Assembly (NCBI RefSeq): GCF_011038645.2 | Contig: NZ_CP064955.1 | Coordinates: forward strand, 744,001 to 808,000 | DNA from: Corynebacterium qintianiae | GTDB lineage: Bacteria; Actinomycetota; Actinomycetes; Mycobacteriales; Mycobacteriaceae | DNA: 64,000 bases | Direction of reading: 5' to 3' | Shown: positions 60,496 through 64,000 of the stretch, one piece after another | Numbering within the stretch: the first letter of the stretch is position 1 | Layout: every line of letters starts with the position of its first letter | Translations under genes and position numbers: made by a program | Notes under the pieces: generated by a model | What the model was told of the DNA's origin: nothing | The model's database searches: none | Seen by the model: only the letters and a program-made list of their open reading frames with translations

Positions 60496-61578
60496 GTGGC
60501 TTCCCTCAATCTCTTCGCCGACCCCGTCGACTTGACCGCTGCTCTCATCGATATCGAGTCGCCCTCGCACCACGAGCGCGCCATCGCCGACGCGATCGAG
60601 GCGGCCCTGCGCGAGCTCGAGGGGGTGGAGTTGATCCGCTGCGGGAACACAGTGGTCGCCCGCACCCACCACGGTTGCGGGCAGCGAGTGGTGCTGGCGG
60701 GCCATGTGGACACGGTACCGCTCGCGGGCAACACCCCCCACCGGCTTGTCGACGGTGTGCTGCACGGCTGCGGCTCCGTGGACATGAAGTCCGGCCTTGC
60801 GTGTTACCTGGGGGCCTTCGCCCGCTTGTGCGCGCCCGGTGCCAGCGCGTTCGACCTCACCTTGATCGCCTACGAGGGTGAGGAGGTTTCCAGCGAGCAC
60901 AACGGCCTGTACCACTTGGAGCGCGACCGCCCTGAGCTGCTCGCGGGTGACCTGGCGCTGCTGGGTGAGCCCTCGGGCGCCATCATCGAGGCGGGTTGCC
61001 AGGGCACTATTCGCGTCTTGGTGCAGGCGCGCGGCACCCGCGCGCACTCGGCGCGCAGCTGGCTGGGTGACAACGCCGCCCACAAGCTCGCCGGGGTGCT
61101 CGGCCGTGTGGGGCGCTACGAGCCGCGTAGCGTGACCATCGCTGGTTGCGAGTACCGCGAGGGCCTCAACGTCGTGGGGATGGAGGGCTTTGTGGCCACT
61201 AACACTATCCCCGATTTCGCCCAGTTGACCGTCAACTTCCGCTACGCGCCGGACCGCTCCGTCGCCGCGGCGAAGGCGCATCTCGAGGAGGCACTCGCGC
61301 TGGAAGAAGGCCTCGAGCTGGTGTGGGACGACGTCGCACCCGCCGCGCTGCCCGGCCTGGACGACCCCGTGGCCAAGAACCTCGTCGAGGCCGTTGGCGG
61401 AAATTTCCGCGCCAAGTTCGGATGGACGGACGTGGCCAGGTTCTCTAACCTTGGAATTCCGGCCGTGAACTTCGGGCCGGGCGATCCGGGATTCGCCCAC
61501 AAGGTGGACGAGCAGTGCCCAACCGAGCAGATCTACACCGTCGCCCGGACCCTCGAGGCGTACCTCACGGCGAAATAG
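60496..61578 (+). CDS. dapE: Succinyl-diaminopimelate desuccinylase
   Basis: 360 residues, M20 metallopeptidase fold. VVLAGHVDTVPLAGN, GSVDMKSGLACYLGAFARL and AYEGEEVSSEHNGL provide the zinc ligands and catalytic Asp/Glu; TIRVLVQARGTRAHSARSWLGDN is the dimerisation/lid domain. Yields LL-DAP from N-succinyl-LL-DAP. The GTG start is probably leaderless and the gene is divergent from dapD2. Confidence 0.94.
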   Translation: MASLNLFADPVDLTAALIDIESPSHHERAIADAIEAALRELEGVELIRCGNTVVARTHHGCGQRVVLAGHVDTVPLAGNTPHRLVDGVLHGCGSVDMKSGLACYLGAFARLCAPGASAFDLTLIAYEGEEVSSEHNGLYHLERDRPELLAGDLALLGEPSGAIIEAGCQGTIRVLVQARGTRAHSARSWLGDNAAHKLAGVLGRVGRYEPRSVTIAGCEYREGLNVVGMEGFVATNTIPDFAQLTVNFRYAPDRSVAAAKAHLEEALALEEGLELVWDDVAPAALPGLDDPVAKNLVEAVGGNFRAKFGWTDVARFSNLGIPAVNFGPGDPGFAHKVDEQCPTEQIYTVARTLEAYLTAK

Positions 61579-61609
61579 AGACGTAATTCAACTGGAAGCG
61601 GAGCAGAAC

Positions 61610-62410
61610 GTGGCGCCCCACATCACCCCCAAACCCGAGCGAAACCGCAAGCTGCGCGGCCCGATCATGCTGCGCACTGACGAGGAGCAGCCCACGACCC
61701 ACGACCAGCGCCTGTTGGAATCGCTGGGCAGCAGCGACCACGACTGGAAGCACGCGGACCCGTGGCGCGTGATGCGCATCCAGTCCGAGTTCGTGGCGGG
61801 TTTCGACGCGCTCTCCGAATTGCCGAAGGCGGTCACGGTGTTCGGGTCGGCGCGCCTCGGCGAGGGTACCCCGGAGTACGAGCAGGCGCGCAAGGTCGGC
61901 GAGGCACTCGTGGAGGCCGGTTACGCCGTGGTCACCGGCGGCGGCCCGGGCCTGATGGAAGCCCCGAACCGCGGCGCCCATGAGGCTGGTGGCCTCTCCG
62001 TGGGCCTCGGCATCGAGTTGCCGTTCGAGCAGGGACTCAACGACTGGGTCGACCTCGGACTGAATTTCCGCTACTTTTTCGCCCGCAAGACCATGTTTCT
62101 CAAGTACTCCCAGGCGTTCATCACGCTGCCTGGCGGCTTCGGCACACTCGATGAAGTCTTCGAAGTCTTGTGCATGGTCCAGACGGGCAAGGTGACCAAC
62201 TTCCCGATCGTGCTCATGGGCACGGAGTTCTGGGGTGGTCTAGTGGAGTGGATCCGCGGACAGCAGCTCGCACGCGGCCTGATCTCCGAGGGCGATGACC
62301 AGCTCTTCCTCGTCACCGACTCCATCGAAGAGGCGGTCGGCTACATTACGGACGCCCACAAGGTGATGACGGATGAGCGCCTAAAGCGCGCCCAGCGCGG
62401 CGCCGAGTAG
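61610..62410 (+). CDS. LOG family protein (TIGR00730, cytokinin-riboside phosphoribohydrolase-like)
   Basis: 266 residues. AVTVFGSARLGEGTPEYEQARKVGEALVEAGYAVVTGGGPGLMEAPNRGAHEAGG and AFITLPGGFGTLDEVFEVLCMVQTGK hold the GGGPG and PGGxGTxxE motifs of the family. Likely nucleotide-5'-monophosphate phosphoribohydrolase. Start GTG 61610, with GGAAGCGGAGC upstream. Confidence 0.92.
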   Translation: MAPHITPKPERNRKLRGPIMLRTDEEQPTTHDQRLLESLGSSDHDWKHADPWRVMRIQSEFVAGFDALSELPKAVTVFGSARLGEGTPEYEQARKVGEALVEAGYAVVTGGGPGLMEAPNRGAHEAGGLSVGLGIELPFEQGLNDWVDLGLNFRYFFARKTMFLKYSQAFITLPGGFGTLDEVFEVLCMVQTGKVTNFPIVLMGTEFWGGLVEWIRGQQLARGLISEGDDQLFLVTDSIEEAVGYITDAHKVMTDERLKRAQRGAE

Positions 62411-62437
62411 GTGCGTGCCCGTTCCGCTTGCCCGGGC

Positions 62438-62443
62438 TAGGAT
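62438..62443 (+). promoter_or_regulatory. Candidate -10 element of the 62450 gene (leaderless)
   Basis: TAGGAT ends 6 nt before ATG 62450. Confidence 0.45.
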
Positions 62444-62449
62444 GTGACC

Positions 62450-62815
62450 ATGCTGTCCTGGATCCTGCTCATCCTCGTCGTTGCATTCGTCTGCCTCCTC
62501 GGCATCGGTGCAAGCGTGCACCTCTTCGGCCGCGGAGAGGCGGTCCCGCCACTGGCGGAGACGACCGACGTGCTCGAGCACAACCGCCGAGCTGTGGAGG
62601 AGGGCAACCTCGACTCAGTCCAACTGGAGGTCGTACACCGCGGCTACAAAATGGAGCAGGTGGACGCCCTCATTCAACAGCTCGCTGACCTGCGTAATCG
62701 TTCGGCCTCACCCGAAGTGAGCGCCGTGTCCCCCGGAAACGGCGTAGAATCGGACGAAACGCCTGCGTTCGAAGGAGAATTGTTCTATGGCAGCAATGAA
62801 GCCCCGCACCGGTAA
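62450..62815 (+). CDS. Small membrane-anchored DivIVA-like protein
   Basis: 121 residues. One N-terminal helix (LSWILLILVVAFVCLLGIGA), then a polar part with GYKMEQVDALIQQLADLRNR, the short DivIVA-type domain motif, and an acidic tail. Probably at the cell pole or septum, but this is inference. Its 3' end overlaps the DUF3117 gene by 29 nt in another frame. Confidence 0.75.
   Translation: MLSWILLILVVAFVCLLGIGASVHLFGRGEAVPPLAETTDVLEHNRRAVEEGNLDSVQLEVVHRGYKMEQVDALIQQLADLRNRSASPEVSAVSPGNGVESDETPAFEGELFYGSNEAPHR
62745..62750 (+). promoter_or_regulatory. Candidate -10 element of the DUF3117 gene
   Basis: TAGAAT inside the preceding gene, 36 nt before ATG 62787, which also has a GAAGGAG ribosome-binding site. 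Confidence 0.45.
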
Positions 62816-62957
62816 CGGTCCCATGGAAGCTGTGGTGGAAAGCCGCAAGATTGTCATGCGTATCCCCTCGGATGGCGGTGGCCGCCTTGTAGTTGAACTT
62901 AATGCCGAAGAAGCGTCAGAGCTGGGCAAACTGCTCCTCGAGGCTGCGGGGGAGTAA
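62787..62957 (+). CDS. DUF3117 family small protein
   Basis: 56 residues: MAAMKPRTGNGPMEAVVESR then KIVMRIPSDGGGRLVVELNA and EEASELGKLLLEAAGE. This is the full-length, highly conserved actinobacterial DUF3117 protein, function unknown. GAAGGAG lies 9 nt before the ATG. Short of 60 codons, so easily missed by automatic ORF thresholds. Confidence 0.93.
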   Translation: MAAMKPRTGNGPMEAVVESRKIVMRIPSDGGGRLVVELNAEEASELGKLLLEAAGE

Positions 62958-62987
62958 GCACGCTCTCGGCGTGCCGCATTAGCGGGG

Positions 62988-62993
62988 TAGAAT
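62988..62993 (+). promoter_or_regulatory. Candidate -10 element of rlmA-like gene (leaderless)
   Basis: TAGAAT ends 6 nt before ATG 63000. Confidence 0.45.
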
Positions 62994-62999
62994 CGCCAC

Positions 63000-63857
63000 A
63001 TGCTCAATCACATCGTCGACGTCCTCGCTGATCCCATCGACGGCTCACCACTGTCCGGCGTCGACGACTTTTCCCGGCTCGTCTCCGCGTCGGGCCATTC
63101 CTACGACGTGGCCAAGCAAGGCTACGTCACGCTCTCGGGCGGCTCCGGCCTGAACCATGAGGGCGACAGCCTCGACATGGTCACCTCCCGCGAAGTCTTC
63201 CTCTCCCAGGGCCACTTCGCACCTTTCGTTGAGGCGGTCACCGACCGAGTCTCACATGCACTCGAGGCCACACATGCAGACGAGCCGGTCGTGCTCGAAG
63301 TCGGTGCCGGAACCGGATACTACCTTTCCCACACCCTCGACAGTATCGAGGGTTCCAGGGGAGTGGGCCTCGACATTTCCGTTCCCGCGGCTCGTCGCCT
63401 GGCCAAAGCCCACCCGCGCGTCGGCGCGGTCGTCGCGGATGTCTGGCACGGCCTTCCGCTTCTCGACGGCTCAGTCAACGTCGTCACTGTCATCTTCGCG
63501 CCCCGCAACCCCGCGGAGTTCGCCCGCGTCCTCGCCCCCGAGGGTGAGGTCGTGGTCCTCATCGCGGACCACGGCCACCTGGACGAGCTGCGCGAGCCGC
63601 TGGGCATCCTCGGTGTAGAGGAGGGCAAATTGGAGCGGATGCTGGAGCAGGCTGCCGGCCACCTCGTGGCAGTCGGCGACCCGCAGCTGCTCGAATTTCC
63701 CATGCGGCTGGACCGGGAATCAATCGCCGCCCAGGTGGGGATGAGCCCGTCGGCGCGCCACGTGGAGGCCGAGACGCTGCGCGGGCGCCTCGACGCGCTG
63801 CCCGAGCACATGGATGTCACCGCCCGCGGCGTGCTGGTGAGGCTCCGGAAAGCCTAG
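63000..63857 (+). CDS. RlmA-type rRNA (guanine-N1)-methyltransferase homologue
   Basis: 285 residues. YDVAKQGYVTLSGGSG, VLEVGAGTGYYLSHTLDSI (AdoMet site), GVGLDISVPAARRLAKAHPR and VTVIFAPRNPAEFARVLAPEGEVVVL follow the RlmA/TlrB pattern, which methylates G745/G748 of 23S rRNA. The N-terminal zinc finger of the family is altered: LADPIDGSPLSGVDD stands where CPxC...CxxxH is expected, so metal binding looks lost. It may still methylate, perhaps with another RNA target. Confidence 0.85.
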   Translation: MLNHIVDVLADPIDGSPLSGVDDFSRLVSASGHSYDVAKQGYVTLSGGSGLNHEGDSLDMVTSREVFLSQGHFAPFVEAVTDRVSHALEATHADEPVVLEVGAGTGYYLSHTLDSIEGSRGVGLDISVPAARRLAKAHPRVGAVVADVWHGLPLLDGSVNVVTVIFAPRNPAEFARVLAPEGEVVVLIADHGHLDELREPLGILGVEEGKLERMLEQAAGHLVAVGDPQLLEFPMRLDRESIAAQVGMSPSARHVEAETLRGRLDALPEHMDVTARGVLVRLRKA

Positions 63858-63859
63858 TT

Positions 63860-64000
63860 TTACGCTCCCCGATGCCACTCGTTGAGTATCTGGGCGGCGC
63901 CGTCCGTGGTTACCCGGATACCGGAGCACCCGTTCTCGGGCCAGAAGCGCGAGGACATCGCGACAACGCCGCCACCGGCGAAGACCTCGATCGTGGAGCT
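63860..64000 (-). CDS. GH32 beta-fructosidase / sucrose-6-phosphate hydrolase, C-terminus (runs off window)
   Basis: Only the last 46 codons are present: SSTIEVFAGGGVVAMSSRFW then PENGCSGIRVTTDGAAQILNEWHRGA. SSxEVFxxxGxxxMSSRxxP is the C-terminal beta-sandwich motif of glycoside hydrolase family 32. Convergent with the rlmA-like gene, 2 nt apart. Confidence 0.75.
   Translation of the reverse strand, partial: SSTIEVFAGGGVVAMSSRFWPENGCSGIRVTTDGAAQILNEWHRGA

Overview
The window is a high-GC actinobacterial chromosome segment, almost certainly Corynebacterium or a close relative. The supporting signs are the lysine/diaminopimelate genes dapC-dapD-dapE, mycothiol gene mshB beside a 7Fe ferredoxin, typA, lipoprotein-rich transport operons, a DUF3117 microprotein, and many start codons lying only 5-8 nt downstream of a TANNNT -10 hexamer (leaderless mRNAs, common in corynebacteria). 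No rRNA, tRNA, CRISPR array, IS element or integrase was seen.

Layout. 1-5.8 kb: core genes (xseA end, ispH, DUF6542 protein, rmuC, AI-2E family transporter, ychF). 5.8-14.2 kb: an accessory island with lower GC. It opens with a 3.0-kb restriction-modification cassette (HNH protein, beta-class methyltransferase, endonuclease) bracketed by two copies of the 3' end of ychF. Then come gene debris, a PD-(D/E)XK-like nuclease with an inserted winged helix, a convergent two-gene operon of a Ser/Thr kinase plus an unrecognised TIM-barrel-like protein, a Phd/RelE-type toxin-antitoxin pair with a perfect 22-nt palindromic operator, and two separately truncated pgsB (poly-gamma-glutamate synthase) remnants around a DUF4395 gene. 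14.4-18.5 kb: bacterial NHEJ (Ku, LigD) with a 2H phosphoesterase. 18.5-38.5 kb: metabolic and transport genes, two secreted metallophosphoesterases, a COG2984-type ABC importer, an MFS exporter, an ATP-grasp ligase, a frameshifted BASS transporter, a UvrA paralogue and DUF808/DUF2218 proteins.

38.7-48.6 kb: an oligopeptide importer (oppA-B-C-DF) and a TPP-riboswitch-controlled thiamine-precursor ECF transporter (ykoE-D-C) with a small P-loop kinase. 48.8-61.6 kb: typA, a peptide-binding lipoprotein, mshB, fdxA and the succinylase-branch DAP genes. Two dapD paralogues flank two tandem amino-acid permeases on the minus strand, with dapE divergent. 61.6-64 kb: LOG-like protein, a small membrane protein, DUF3117, an RlmA-like methyltransferase and the C-terminus of a GH32 enzyme at the edge.

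Most notable: the kinase/TIM-barrel/nuclease cluster (possible undescribed defence system), the R-M cassette inserted at the ychF 3' end so that it overlaps the ychF stop codon, a single amber codon cutting off the membrane anchor of a secreted phosphatase, and a C7 tract frameshifting the BASS transporter just after its start. No database search was possible; family calls rest on motif recognition.
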